From Latrodectus hesperus (Eukaryota > Arthropoda > Arachnida > Araneae > Theridiidae), in the NCBI GenBank assembly GCA_037975125.1, contig CM075853.1:76299609-76363608 (forward strand): a DNA stretch of 64,000 bases, given 5' to 3'. Shown here piece by piece: positions 40,201-55,200 of this stretch; position 1 is the first letter of the stretch, and the number at the start of each line of letters is the position of its first letter. The position numbers and the translations under genes are program-made. Under the pieces are notes generated by a model. It was not told where the DNA came from. It saw nothing but the letters and a program-made list of their open reading frames with translations, and did no database searches.

Positions 40201-43200
40201 TTTTAATAAAGTTAATTAAAAATTAAACACTGAAAGTACCATTACACAATAAACAAAACAAAAAAGAAAGAATAAATCAATTAGTATAATTTTCAAATTC
40301 ATACTCGAATGAGCAATTAATATTTTTATGTTAGTTCCATATTTTAACAAATAGAGTAAAAACCCGGAAATTCAATAATGTCATTTGGTGTAACAAGCAT
40401 AGTCCTTAATATTATTTACTAATATCATAAATTACATGTATAAATTTACATGTGTTAATGAATTATTTTTCTACTTAAAACACAACACATTAAGCACAAA
40501 CCCTTTAATCAAAAAGGAGAAACAAATAAAACTCTAAAATATATATCATTAAACACTTCATCACAGATTACATTTTTTTAAAATTTATTTTTGAAATGTT
40601 ATCAACTGTTCCTCAAGTAAAGTAATAAAACATAGCTATTCAATAAATTACGTGAAAAATAAAATAAAGTATTATCAATGTCTTGTTTTAATTTAATAGA
40701 ATTATTTTAAGATGTTAGTCATGGAAAATTGAAGAAAGCTAAAACTATATATTTCACTTTTAGCAAAATTTAAATTAAGTATAATAAATATATACTTAAC
40801 TACTTATTTAATAATAATATTAAGCATTAAATAAAACTATTATTCATATTCATCAATGAATACTTTAGGTTGTAAAAAGAAGTTTTTTAACTGTCTTATT
40901 TAACTTTCACTCGTATCTCACTGACCCTTTGGAAATTTATTATTTCAGACATAAATAAAAACATTTTTTTGGAATATAAGTTATTATAAATAAAATCTCA
41001 TAGATGCATAACATTTCATTTTGGAAACTTGATATGTCTATGTACATATATTCTAACCTGCTTTTATAAAACTCAGTAACAAACCAATTATTCCCTTCAG
41101 AAATTGCTTATTGTTACACAAATTTATAAACATAATTTATGTTTGTCTTAAAATATCTCAGAAAGATTGGAAATACTCAGATTCCATGTAAAAATTTTGC
41201 AATTCAGGTGCATTCTACATTGAAAGCGTCATTTCTAATAATCTGATGACTTGGTGACCTTTTGACTAGAATTTTGGCAGCCTTTAATGAGATAGCCTTG
41301 AGTCCTCCAGAAATTGGCTGAAACTCGTAAATTTTCATGCAAAGTTATGTATAAATACTGTAGCTTGTCGCAGAAGAGTTAGCTAGTGAAGACAATCGAT
41401 CTTAAATGCTAGTTTAGAGCATAGAAGCTGTTGTTTTTCTGAGGTATAAGAGCTTTCTGTGAGTGGAAGTTGTTTTCGGTTGTATTAGCTGCATTGGAAC
41501 TGTATAATAGTAATTTCTGCAGCTGAAATATCCTGTATTTAGTTAATTTTGCAATGAATAGAAGTCTTGTGATTTTTAAAAGATTGTTTTATTGATTTTC
41601 AAAGTGAACACAAACCCCAAAGAGCTGTACATTATAAATTTTGACTTACTTTTGCTCCTTCAATTTTACATCAGATTTATATTCCATAGACATAGTATTA
41701 AATAAAAAAAATTTTTTCCTATTGAAAGTCAAAAGCAATAATTATTTAAAATTTCATATAAATAAAATTATCCACCAAATTTTTACTTCGTGTTGAAATT
41801 GAAAATGGTTGCATGGAATGCAGAGCAACTTGCATGAATTTTGATTTGTTTATCACTCAAAGATAATTTTTTGCATACAAAGGGTAACTAGATTGAAACT
41901 TACAGATGCCCAGAATGGGATTTCAATTCTTAAATTGTTGAAACAAAGGCTACAGCACTAACCCAACTTATATAGGGAATGTCAGGTCAAGTAATGGAGA
42001 TATTCAACTTGGTCCTTGCTTCTAAATTATGAAGACTCCTACCTGTCTGGTTCCATCTAATAGGTAGAGCATACCTCCAGGCAAGGACCTGGGAAGTTGC
42101 TGATATAACAATATACACCAGGATGTTGATCTTCGGCTAACTTAAAGTAAAAGCTAAGTTCATTTTAGAAATTATGATTACAATGTTTGTAATTAATTTA
42201 AAATACAAATGCTGATTTGAATTCCTTGTGTAATTTCTTACATCACAATGTTATTAATTTAAGGAATATAGCATTCCACTCTGAAACTCTTCTTGTTTAA
42301 AGAAATGTATGGTTTTTTCCTTTTAAAATTGCCATCTATGCAAAACCACTGGCAGTTGAAAAAATTTTCTATGCATTAGACTCCCTTTCAATATCCCATC
42401 ATAATTTTTGAAAAATAAAGATATTTACTATTTTTTTTTCTGTATTTGAAAAAATATTCTTTTAGAACCTAGCAGCAAATCTTTCCCAAAATGTCAGCAA
42501 GTAGAAATGCACTAGAATTCAGATTAAAGGAATCCAGAATAATTTTAAAACTAAAGGGAATTTCTAAGCATTCCACATATTTGATATTTAGATTTGATAC
42601 TTTACTCTGAGATGCAAAACAGTATTTTGAATAAAACTAAGTAAATAACAGTTTTCCAAATCATAATTTTTCTTTAAAAGTTAAACAAACACATTCCACA
42701 AACAGCTTTGCATATAGAAGGTGGTAGCCTCAACCTGCTAGTATATAATTATATAGTTAAAACAATTATAAATTAATAAAAATTGGTTACATTATTATTG
42801 ATTTATATATTATTATTCAAATTAAAAAATCGCTATTTTAAAAGAAAAGTATAAGTGATAGTTAATTAAAAGAAACTTTCACAACAAGAAAATCAGACAT
42901 TAAATGTAAAAAAAAAATAATACATTAAAAAAAAAAAAAAAAAACTTTAGATTACAGATAACAATGAAAATTAGAGAAGTGATAGACATAATTTTTGGGT
43001 GAATAACATTAAAATTTAATTATAATCCTATTTGAATTTCTGATTAATGAAACACTAAAAAAAGCATTTAATTAATCCAAAATTTAAATAAAACTTTAAG
43101 GCTAAAATTAAAATTAATAAAATGCAATGTTACATAAAACAAGATAGAAAGTCACACAAAATATAAAGGATTCAAACTTACTATATCACTCATTTCTTTA

Positions 43201-46200
43201 ACTAGACGTGTAGCTGTTTTTTTATTTGCAATGCAAAATACAAAGTTATCCATTGAATCTGGACTCATTGTAACTTTAATAATCTGAAAATTAGTAAAGA
43301 CATTACTTTTTTCTAAAATTTGAAATATTAAATTACTGCATATGAAAATATTGCTTTACTGTTTTCACTTACCATTTGGTCAGAACAAGGATGAATCATA
43401 TTAGACATAACACTAACTAAGTCTTGCCTTTTCAAAAATTTTAATTCTACAAGCATGCCTTCTACACAAATTCTTCCACTACACCATAGTGTGTATATAT
43501 TTTCAGATTCTTTCTGAATGCCAGCATTTTCTATTTCTTTTTTATTATCATCACCTAAAATATAATAATAATAAAATTATACGAAATTACTTTGATAAAA
43601 AAAATTTAATGTGAAAAATATGCAACATAATCAGCAGTACATTTTCCTAGTGTCATAGTTAATTAAACACTAGAAGTTAGTACGTTAAAACTTTTTTTCA
43701 ATACAAACATTTTTCATCTAATAACTTTTTTTCACGAATTCCAAAAAAAAAATTAATAAATGTTCAAAAATGATTTTTTTTCACATTTTAATCAAAAACA
43801 ATTAGAACTCATTTTACAAATAAAAAAATTCTACAGAAGATGACTTTTCATTTGCTTCAAGATTGCAACAGGTTGCCTGACAGAGACTGATAGTGAAAAA
43901 AATGAGGTCAGGCAAAGGATAAAAAAATTTACAAATAAAAGGATAAAAATAATAAAATACTTATTTTTAAAAAGTAAATTAAGCTTTCAAATGATTCAAT
44001 TTATTCTTGATTTATTACTAATTTCTTAATGATATATAAATTGTAATTAATTAAATACTCGAAAGAAAAATAATTTATATATAAGCAATGGAACTAAAAG
44101 GAGAATAAAAATTACTTTGTGGCATTAATCTAAATGTAAAAATACTTTTGCCTCAAACATTGAAAAAAATTTTAATAGAAATATTGCAAACAATTTATTG
44201 ATGATTTAAGAGCAAATTAACAGAAAATAAATGGGATGATAAATAAAACTATATTCACATGCTGAAGAGCATGGTATACAGCTGTAGCTTCATCAGTAAA
44301 GATTGAGCAAGATGGATATATGCTATAATTAAATGTATTATAAATAAAAATAACACAACTAACATGTTCTGCAGTTTTAGAATCATCTGTGAAGACAGAT
44401 ATGTATGATTCACACTGATAGCAATGAGAAGAGTATAGCTGTTAAAAAACAATAGGTTTTGTGATCGATTTTCTATAATGAGCATAGATGTAAATAAAAG
44501 TAATTGGTGGTTCATACCAAGATAGATCAGCAAATTGGTCACCTGACTCAATCTGAATATCACATAGGTCGGAAAGACACAGATGTCATTTGGCATGAGT
44601 GATAAAAAGGTGGGATGCTCATTAGACTAGCATCATAGAGTCTCTTAAGCCAATAGGAGCCATGGAATATAAAGGACAATGAGGGGCATACATAATATTG
44701 CAATAATGAGAGACAGTAGCATTCGTAGCAGGTCTAATGGTAATTTAATCACATATTGTGTATAGACTCTGGAAAGGCTATGTGCAAAATGCAAGAAAAG
44801 CATATCCTCAAAGCAAAGTTGTGAACTGTAATTAAACTGAATCTACTGAAAACAGAAAACCTAGCAGATCCATAAACAAAACATCTGCAGTCAACCCAAG
44901 ATAAAATCATGACCAGTAAAAATTCAAAGGAGTGATGTGCAATCTGCAACCCAAGACATGTTTGATAGCACCTTGAGGATATTATACAATTGCTCACACT
45001 TCTTTTACAACTATAAAACATATGGAAAAAAAACTTTGAATCAAATATTTTCAGAAATTTTCTCTCATTGACCACTGATATAGGAATGTTATTTATATAA
45101 ATCACTTAATCATCTAATCTAGCAGAAATGGACACAACTACTCTTGCCAGAAGATAGAATATGACCATTCTCAGCACACCATACAGTAAATTTATTAAGA
45201 TTTGTTGTCTCTCAATTAACCACATATTTAACCCTGAGATATTTGCAGGTTATCAACAAAGTACCATGAATAGATGATGGAAGTTAATGGAGGATGTTAC
45301 ATATAAAAATGCTAAAAACAATGACATTTAAAATCGAACCCTGAGGAACCCATCAGATTGTGTAAAAGTATTGGATGTACATGGTTCAATATGTACTTTA
45401 AAACACGGAAGTGTAAAAAATTCTGCAGGAATATCAGGAGATTACCTCAAAAGTCAAAATCATACACAGTATGAAGAATTCCATATCACTATGTACAGTT
45501 ATATGCCTACTCAATGTCAAAAAAACATAAACCAGATTATTTCTTTGCATAAAAGTATTGTATATCTGGGTATTGTATATATGTGATATTATCAAGAGTG
45601 GGTCTTCTTTTAAAAAAGCCACTCTGGAAATCCACTTTAAAGTAATACATTTATTTTTTTCTATGATATATACAAGATGAGCAATGACCATACATTCAAG
45701 GGTTTTGCATAAACAACTCATCAGGACAATTTGTTGATAATGCAGAGGATTGGAAAGACCTTTATCATGTTTTAGAATCAGAATCACTGTTCCTTTTCAC
45801 AAAGAGATGGAAATCCGTTTTTAGTCCAGATTTAATTGTGTAAATAAAATAAGTTTGTTAGGGAATCTGGACTTGAATGTTGAAGCATAAAATAGTTGAT
45901 TTCATTTGGTCTTGGACTGGTGTTATTGACTTACAATAATGCTTTTAATTCCAACATCCAAAATTCAGTTGTGAGACAAACTTTGTCTGATTGAAATGAA
46001 TTAATGTTTGCTCAGCACCACTCTTTATTCTTAAAAATGAAGGACTATAAGAGTTGGATCTTGAAACACTAGCAAAAATTTCACAAAGGACACAAAAAAT
46101 CATTCCCTAAATTCAATTGGCTGCTTTCACTTTTCTCCATAATTACTTATAGGAAGATGAAGAATTAATAAAAAATACTTAGTGAGACAAAGATTTTTTT

Positions 46201-49200
46201 TTTGGCTTTGTTGACAAGCTTTGGGAGTTATAGTTTTCGTTTTTAGTTCTTTAAAAGGTGGTGACATTCTCCACTGTGGGGTAACTCCACAATATCCCCC
46301 ATAACTTCCTGTTTCTTACAAATGTTTTTACATTCTTCATTCCACCAATATTTGCAATGCCTATGTAGTATGTAGGAACATATAAGAATTATTGCAACAG
46401 CTGCACTGATAATTGTTTTAGTAACTTTGCAAACAAATTCATCAATATTCTCAATCAAAACCATTGCATTATCAATAACTGCCAATTGTGTAAATAACAT
46501 CCAATCTACTCAGCTGTACAAGTATGTATGTAGGTAGGTGTTGTCACACATTACTACCTCCAGTTTGGAAGATGAGAGAAAAATGATTGCTACTAAAGAG
46601 ATAATTTTCCACATATAGATTTAACAGTGGTATAAGTAATGGAAAACAGATGGTGATATTGAGAGAAAGAAATGTTCTTGTAAGTACTCGGAAATAAGTT
46701 CTCACTGGCATTTAACTAGGCATTTAACTCACTGGCAATTAATCAGAGTTATTAGAAAAATACAGTTCCATCTGACAACCATGAGAATTAATGTCATCAC
46801 TCCCCCACAAAAAGTTATGACCATTAAAGTCACCAAGTATCAAAAATACAATAGGTAGCTGATCCACAAATGCATCAAGTCCCTTTTGATAAATAACATA
46901 ATGTGGTGGCAAATTTTAACCTAGACTGTAATCAAATTAGTCATGTGAATTCTCACAGCTACAGCTTGTACAGAAGTATTAAATGAATGGAGAGTGCCAG
47001 GAAAATAATTGCATATTAATATAAAATCACCTTCAGACACTGTACCATCATCAGTCTTTGAAAGCAATTAAATACACACATGTAAAAGTTATTGCTAAAC
47101 TTCAGGAGGTTCCTGAAGTGCAACACATGTAGTACTATAAGTTGATATTATAGACTTGATGTCATTAAGATGTGAGTTTAAATAATGGCATGAAACAACA
47201 GAAGTTATTTTTCTGAATTGAAAAACTCTTTCCCCATAACTAGAAAATTAGTCTTCTGCTAACTTGTGGATTATCTTTACCACCTCAACTACACCAGATA
47301 TTTCCTTCTCAATAAAAAAGGGGGATACACTTTCAACTGTTCCCTCATTTTGGGACCTGACCACACTACCCACCATTGAATCAAACAAGAAGATGCAAAC
47401 CAGCTGTACCAGTGCTAACCAAGTTCTATACAATCACAGCACATCCCTGAGATGGTCTCCACTCTTAACAAATCATCCAGTAGATGTACTGATCACTTGA
47501 TCTAGAAGACTGATAAATGTGTAGAGGACCACAACACATCTCCCATTTACCTGAAGCAGAAACCAAAGTAATGTGTTCGCCACACAAAAGAAACCTCTGT
47601 TTCCAGGACCCTCATTTCCAAGGACACAGGTCTTTGTGCACAGTAAACACATAGGTGATTTAGTCCCCAAAAGATTCTAAGTACAATAAAGGTCGCAATA
47701 GCTACTAAAGGTAAGCCTTCAACTTTTTACAAGGCAATCACAATGAGGGAGAAAAGGAAAAGAAAGTAGAAGAGTAGAGAAGAAAAGAAAGAAGACAGAT
47801 CACTGGGGTATAATAATATTATGACAGCTGAGTTTACTTACAGAAAATAAACCCCTTGAGGGGAGAGTATATTAGGGAACTGGTCCAAGTTGGAGTTCAG
47901 CTATAAGGGTATAACAGCCCTACCATGTTAAATATTCTGGTTGTGAAGTGCCAAGAGGTAAATACAAGACCGGCATTGCAATTTTGATTCTTAAATGATA
48001 AATGGACATGAGCTTTAGATTCTGGAACACATGCACTCTTAAAAACTGGATTTACTGGCAAACCAAGAAATATAATGATAATGAAATGGCAGAAGAGTTG
48101 AAGAAAATACATACTCTTTACAGTTGTCATAAGACACATTTGTATGCAACTAAATACATATTGAGAATAAAGTCAGTTATTTGGTCATGAATTTTTGTTG
48201 CATTTTACTAAGTTTGCATTTTTTTTTATAAAGTTGCATTTTTTAGGCTTACAACATCTAAGAGAAGAAAGTTTGTTAATTATTCTATAATCAATATGTA
48301 CATATAAATGAGGATAAAGAAAATGAGATAAGGAAGCACTCTTTATGAAGCTTGATCATCTGTGGAGTTCTTATCTTAGATATGGTATAAAAATTATTAT
48401 GATTAATTTTAATGACGAAGTTGGAGGAAAAAAAGAATTTAGATCAGTTATGGAAAACACAGATTACTTGGTAATTCAAGAGGTATGGTAACAGACTTCT
48501 CATAATATGGCCACTAACAGCACAATGTTTCAACATATAAATATTCATAAAATAACATGAAAATCTCCTGATAGATTCTATAACCAAATTGACTATGCTT
48601 GATACTGGACACTTTTTGAACTTCTTAAATGTAAAAACTTACAGAGAAACTAATGTAGATTCTTATAATTATTTGGTGCTCTATAAATTTAGAATTTAGA
48701 TTAAGAATGCTTTTGGCTAGAAATGCAAAATATTGTCCCTGCAAAATTGAAAGTGGAAAGATGCAAGATTTTAAAATCTACAAACTATCAAAATCAATTG
48801 TCAAACGAACTAAAAGAGAAAATTGCAAATGCAATTGATGAAAATAACAACTTATTATGAATTCCACACTATCAACAGTTTTAATTGGCATGGAAAATAG
48901 ACCAGGTAAAATTGTTTAGTTGAATGATGAGTACAGAATTTCTAATGAAAATAGTGTATAAAACTTTGCTGAGTTAAAAATTTATAAGAGCTGCTGATGA
49001 ATATAAATATGGATAAAAAAAAGGGAAAAGAATACTTAAAAGGAAAAATAATTTACAGAGTTCAACCATGAAAGCAGATTCTTTTTCCAGGCCATTCATT
49101 TAGGGATTTTAAACTTACAATAATCCTTTGAAAAAAAGGAAAATGATTATTGTTAATGAAAGAAATAAAATTATAAATAGATTTACTGAGCTTTCAACAA

Positions 49201-52200
49201 CTTGTTTAACTTTGATGTGTCAAGTAATTTTGATTTTACAATTTATGATACTGAAAATCAATCTTTTGATTTTCTAACAATTGAAGATACTTAATCACCT
49301 ATTAATAAACTGAAAAATAACAGTTAAGCCAGATGCTATTACAATGGAACTTATAAAGTATGGTGGAAAAGATCTGACAAAATGTATTTGGGAAACTATA
49401 CAATCTATTTGGAGGAAAAATTCTGAATAAAAAATTCAGAATGGAAATAAGTACTTTATGTTTAATTCATAAGAAAGGGAACATTTTGAACTGTGAGAAT
49501 TAAAGAAAGGAATAAGTTTATGAGATTTTCTTTAATAATTTATTTTATCCCCTGTCTCATATTATGGAGACTTGTTGACACATGATTTTAGGAGAGGATG
49601 ATTTACAGTCGATCAGATCTTTGAGACAAATTATGAAGAACATGAAAAGCATGGAAGCCAAACTCAAGACTTGTGGATTTCAGATTAACTTATAATAGCA
49701 TTTATGGATCTGGGTAACTAAAAGCGTTCCTGAAGTTCATTTTACTAAGACGATTTTTGTGGTATGAGTGCAGGGTGAAATTGCATACTTCATTTCTTAA
49801 TTTTTCAATGAAGAAAGCTGTAAGAGATGCTGTTATTGATGTAGGTATTATAATAAAAAAATCAGAACACGTATTCTTGCACATTCTGATGATACATATA
49901 ACATCAAGATTTACAGCTAAGCTAGGAAAATCATTGAAGAACCTTAATTGTATGGGAGAATAGAGCTAGGAAATTAAAAGTAAATGTGAAAAAAAGAAAA
50001 CCCATCCAATTATTTAATTGGCATTTCTGAAATCAACAATCAAAATGATATTAATTCTGAAATTATAAAAAAGATTGCCAAAAACTGCTGCTTTTTTAAG
50101 ACCTTTTTTGAAATCCCATCTATTAAGGAGTAAAACAAGAATTCTGTCACACAAGGTGTTAATAAAATCTGTTTAATCTAATGCCTCAGATACACAGACT
50201 TTAACGATTGAGGAATAAGTTGTGGTGATCTCTGAGAGGAAGGTTAATAGAACTATTTTTTGGCATTGTTTTAGAAAATAATATCTACAAAAAATATATA
50301 TAACTTTAAAATCTATAAAGATGATGAGATTATGAAACACAAAAAACTGAGTAAAATGAAGTGGTAAGTTATCTGAGAATAAATGCTGAAAAAATAACTC
50401 TTAATGTCTTTAATGCAACTATTTTCTGTGGAAGATCTAAAAAAATGGCATTTTGATTTGTTTGTCACTCAACAGTCATTTTTTGCACACGAGAGCTAAT
50501 TAGACTGGGACTTATAGCTAAAAGTGGATTCCAAACCACTACAAATATCCAAGACCAAAGAGAATTCAAACTCACAAGCTGTTGAACTGAAGGTATTCAG
50601 CTATCACCTTGGCAAAAAAAAAAATGGAGGGACTGCCTAAATAACAATTTTGATAAACTAAAAACAAGAAGGTGGTAGTTCATTACTGGGAATAAAGTGA
50701 AATGAGAAAGACTTCTGAAGATAGATAGAATCCACCTGAGCAGTGGTACAATGTTGTTGCATGTAATTAAAAAATTTATTAATTACATTAATGAAGAAAA
50801 ATAACTGGTTAAACAAAAAAAAATACAAATAAATAATAAAACAAAAATTTGAACACAATTTTTTTTTGAATAAATTTCTTACAGGGCATGAAATTTTGAT
50901 ATCAAAATGTGCTAAGTTTTAACTAGTAGAAAGGGCAATACTATAGTCAATATTTTAAAACAATTTAAGTATAAACGTTTAGCTATTTCAAAAAAAGAAA
51001 AGCAGTGTTTGCTGAAATTTAACTGTAATTAATAGTTAAATCTTAAAACTCAAAAATTATATTTTTTAATTAATATTCAAAGTTTGAAAATAATTATAGA
51101 AACTCTACAATAGTTGTTGTCTAAGAATATAGATAAAAATAATTATAAGCAATATAAGTCATTTAAATGAATACCAAAATAACTTTTTTAAAAGAAAAAT
51201 GTAACATACCAACTAAAGCAAAGTTATTTTCAAGGACTTGGCGATGAGAATTGAACCAAGCCATAGCTAATTTTTGGTTTTTATTTCGCCCAGCAATAAA
51301 ATTAGTAAAATATACTAGGAGACCAGCTATCATCAAAAATTCTAGGTAGAAACTTTCCCAATTTCGTCTAAGATGAAGAGGAACCTATAAAAACAATGAA
51401 TGGTCCATGTTATACAGCTTTATACAATGAGAAATGAGGCAAAACTATAGTTAAATTTCACAATTATGGATCAAATGTTTGCTTAATACAGTGATACACG
51501 AGAGTCAGCATACACCTTTCAAAATTAACAGAAACTTATTTATTTCAAATATTTACATAAAAATTTAATTAAATTTAGCTTAAATTGATTAGAAACAAAA
51601 AATTGATGAGCAAAACCAGCAGTTTTTTATCATTACACCCAAAATAATAGAAAATATTGGAGAATCAGTCATTTCGCAAGTCACAAAAGTGAACATACAA
51701 GAAAGTCTACTTTTGAAATTTCTATATTTTGGTCCACCTTTTGAATTTAAAACAGCTTTCATATGATTAGACATTGAATAGAGCAGTCCTTTGGTTACAG
51801 TGTGGGGGATTTTTTGCCATTCTTCAAGCAATGCCTTTTAAAGATCGTTTTTGCTTTTAATTTGCCTTTTCTTGATACTTCTGTCCAGTTATCCCATAAA
51901 TTTTCGATCGGATTAAGGTCAGAGCTATGAGGAGGGGAGTGCAGTTGTCTTCGAGTGTTGTACAACAGCCATTCCTTGAAAACACCAGCTGTGTGCTTTA
52001 GATCCTGATCTTGTTGGAATATCCAGTCATTTCCCATGCTTATTTTTCTCACTGATTGCTACAAATAGTTTTTCAATATATTCAAATCGACAAAATGATC
52101 CATAGTGGTTTCTATAAAGAATGAATTGCCAACACCTGAAACTGAAAAGCAGCCCCAAACCATCACTGAACCTCCGCCATGTTTTCTTCTTCTTAGAGTT

Positions 52201-55200
52201 GGGTTTGTATGTCACTGGGCAATTCTGCCTTTATCAGCATTTTGTACTATTAACTCCAAACCCAATGTTTCCAAGTTCCAGTTGCTCGGGTCACCCACTT
52301 TATTAATAAAGTCCGATAACCCTTTAATGGAGTCTATGTGTAACTCTCTAGTATGGATGATGCCTAAAGAAGTTAATCAAGGGAGGGCAAGAGCTTCGCA
52401 TTCGTAAATGATATACTTGGTCGTTTCCTCTTGTGTATGACATTTCCTGCAGATAGGGTCTTGCTGAAACAGTCCCATTTTATGGAGGTGTTTTCTGAAA
52501 TAGTAGTGCCCAGTTATGAAGCCTACGATTAAACGTATCTTCTGCTTAGAGCATCTTAGAATTTCAGAGGCAATCCTCGCTGATGATCTACAGATCATAC
52601 TTTTAGCGTGGGTTTGACCAGGAGTGTTGAGCCAAGCTTCATACATCTTCAGTTTTTCCCATCTAAGAACATTGGTTTTTGCGGTCTTCGAATTGATCCC
52701 ACAAAAAGGTTCTGCACCAATGGGAGCAAAAGACGATCCTTGTTTAGCAAGTTCATCAGCCCTTTCATTACCTTCGATACCTTTGTACCCTGGCACCTAT
52801 ACAAGGGTCACCTTGTTTCTAGTTGCCAGTTCTGTAAGAAGGTTTCTAAATTCCAAAATCATTTTAGATTTGATTTCGAAAGAACTGAGAACTTTTAAAG
52901 CGGCTTGACTGTCACTAAAAATAAGAATCCGCTTACCCTGGTAGCCCTTCCTCATATTTAGTCACAGACAGTGGATAATGGCCAAAATTTCTGCCTGGAA
53001 GACCGTAGCATATCGCCCAAGGCTTATAGATAGGTTGGTTCTTTGTGACATGCCACATACTCCCAGTCCTGAGAGGCTTTTTTTCAATGATCCATCTGTG
53101 TACCAGATTAGATCTCCTGTTTTAGTTTCGAACATGTTGTTATCCCATTCGTCTCTCGTTGGAAAAACTATTTCAAATGTCCTTTCAAACATGTATGACT
53201 TTTCCATGATGTCCAAGGACATCAGGAAAGTAGGATCTTGAATTTTCCTGGTAATACCCCTGTGCCCTTTGGCAACATGCTGGTCGTACCATTGGTTTTG
53301 TAACTTCATTCTGTATGCAGTCATTCTGGCAGTGCTGCAGATGAAGATGTCTAAGGGAGTCAGATCCAATATAACTTCCAATGCTCTGGTTGGTGCGGTG
53401 GACATTGCTCCTGTGATTTAGAGACAGGCCAGTCTTTGTAGACCTCCTAGTCTGTCAGTCACAGACTTCTGTTCAACCTGGGCCTGACAATAGATGTGTA
53501 CATCCACAACATCAGTTTTGGATGTAGACCTCAGTTTTTACCAAACATTTGCCTGCAAATCATAATGCTTTTCTTTGCTCGATTAATTTTATCATCAATG
53601 TGCTTATTCCAGGTGAGTTTTTGGTCTAAATAAATGCCTTGATACTTCACCTCTGAAGCCACATTGATTTCAACATCAAAAAGTCTTGGTAAGAAAAACC
53701 CTTCCATTTCCTTTTGCGTGTAAAAGGTACAAGGTAGGTTTTCAGAGGATTAACCATCAGGTTAATCCTCAGAAATATGCCGATCCATGCACCATTGACC
53801 TACATAACTTAGAGCATCCTGCATGAGATGACAAGTTATGTCAAAATCTTTACCAAGGATTAGGATGGCAATGTCATCAGCATATCCTTGCATATAGTAG
53901 CCCTTATCATTTAGATTTTTTATAAGGCTAGTGATAACAAGTTTCCAAAGTAATGGTGAGAGAACACCTCCTTGAGGACAACCTCTAGTAGTCTTTTTTC
54001 AAATGATTCACCGAAGGTGCTAATTTGTATACATCTATCCAAAATCAAGGCCTCAATCCAAGTACACAGGGTCTGATTAATCCCTGCCTCTCTAAGTGCA
54101 TTGAGGATGGATAGATGGGAAGTGTTATCAAAGGCACCTTGGATGTCGAGGAAAGTTACCAAGGCAATTTCTTTTTGAACCAGAGTGGTTTCAATCTTAG
54201 AAACTAGCTGATGTAAAGCAGTTTCAGTAGATTTGCCGGGTTGATAGGCAAATTGAAGATTATGCAAGGGACTGTTACTACCCAAGTAATCTCTAATATG
54301 CCGATCAATGATTTTCTCCATAATTTTAAGAAAGAATGAAGAAAGACTAATAGGTTTGTAAGACTTGGCCTGTTCATAGGTGTCCTTGCCAGGTTTAGGA
54401 ATGAAAACAATCCTATTCTGCCATATCTTTGGTAAGTAACCCAATGCTAAGCTAGCTCTGTAAATTCTAGTTAGCACTGGTATGATAACCTCCTGTGCCT
54501 TCTGGATCATGATGGGCATAATTCCATCAGGCCCTGGGCATTTTAGAGTTAAACCTAAAGATAATGCCCATTTAATATTGTTGTAGTTAACGATATTTTT
54601 AGCGATGATCCATTGATCGCTATTGACTCTTTGCAAAGAGCCAATGCAGTGCTCCCCTTCATTGCTATAAATATCTCTAGCTCCTGGAAAGTGGGTTTTG
54701 ATCATTATTTCCATAACCTTTTTCCCGGAAACAGCAAAATTACCCTCTTTGTCCTTTAAGGTGCAAACCAAAATAGGTTCCACCCTTTTGAGGAGTTTTT
54801 GGAGTCTAGCTCCTTCAGAGATAGAATCTATCTCTTCACAGAACTTCCTCCAGGAGTTAATTTTGCTTTTCCTAACAAGTTTGTTATAATTAGTGAGGGC
54901 CGTTTTATAGTTCTCCCATTTACCATTTTTCTTAGCTTTATTAAAAAATTTCCTAACATTTGCCCTTTCGATTGCTAGAGTCATTCCACCAAGGACATTA
55001 GAGTTTAGCTCTCCTAGTACGAATAGGGCAATTGTTATGATAAGAATCTAGAATACTACTTTGCCAAAGGTCTGCTGTAACTTCTAGATCGTTGTTGTCT
55101 CTAATAGGTCTGTTCCTGAGCTCAACCAATCCAGTCAAATCCTCCTGGAATTTCTTCCAGTCCGTCCTAACTGGATCTCTGAACATGCGTTCCAGACACA

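Noticed and set aside
44255..46500. Minus-strand open frames as independent host genes
   Set aside because: In order they form endonuclease, reverse transcriptase and RNase H pieces of one degraded LINE.
52105..53241. Several plus-strand open frames of 60-100 codons
   Set aside because: They are shadows of the minus-strand LINE and Tc1 coding sequence.
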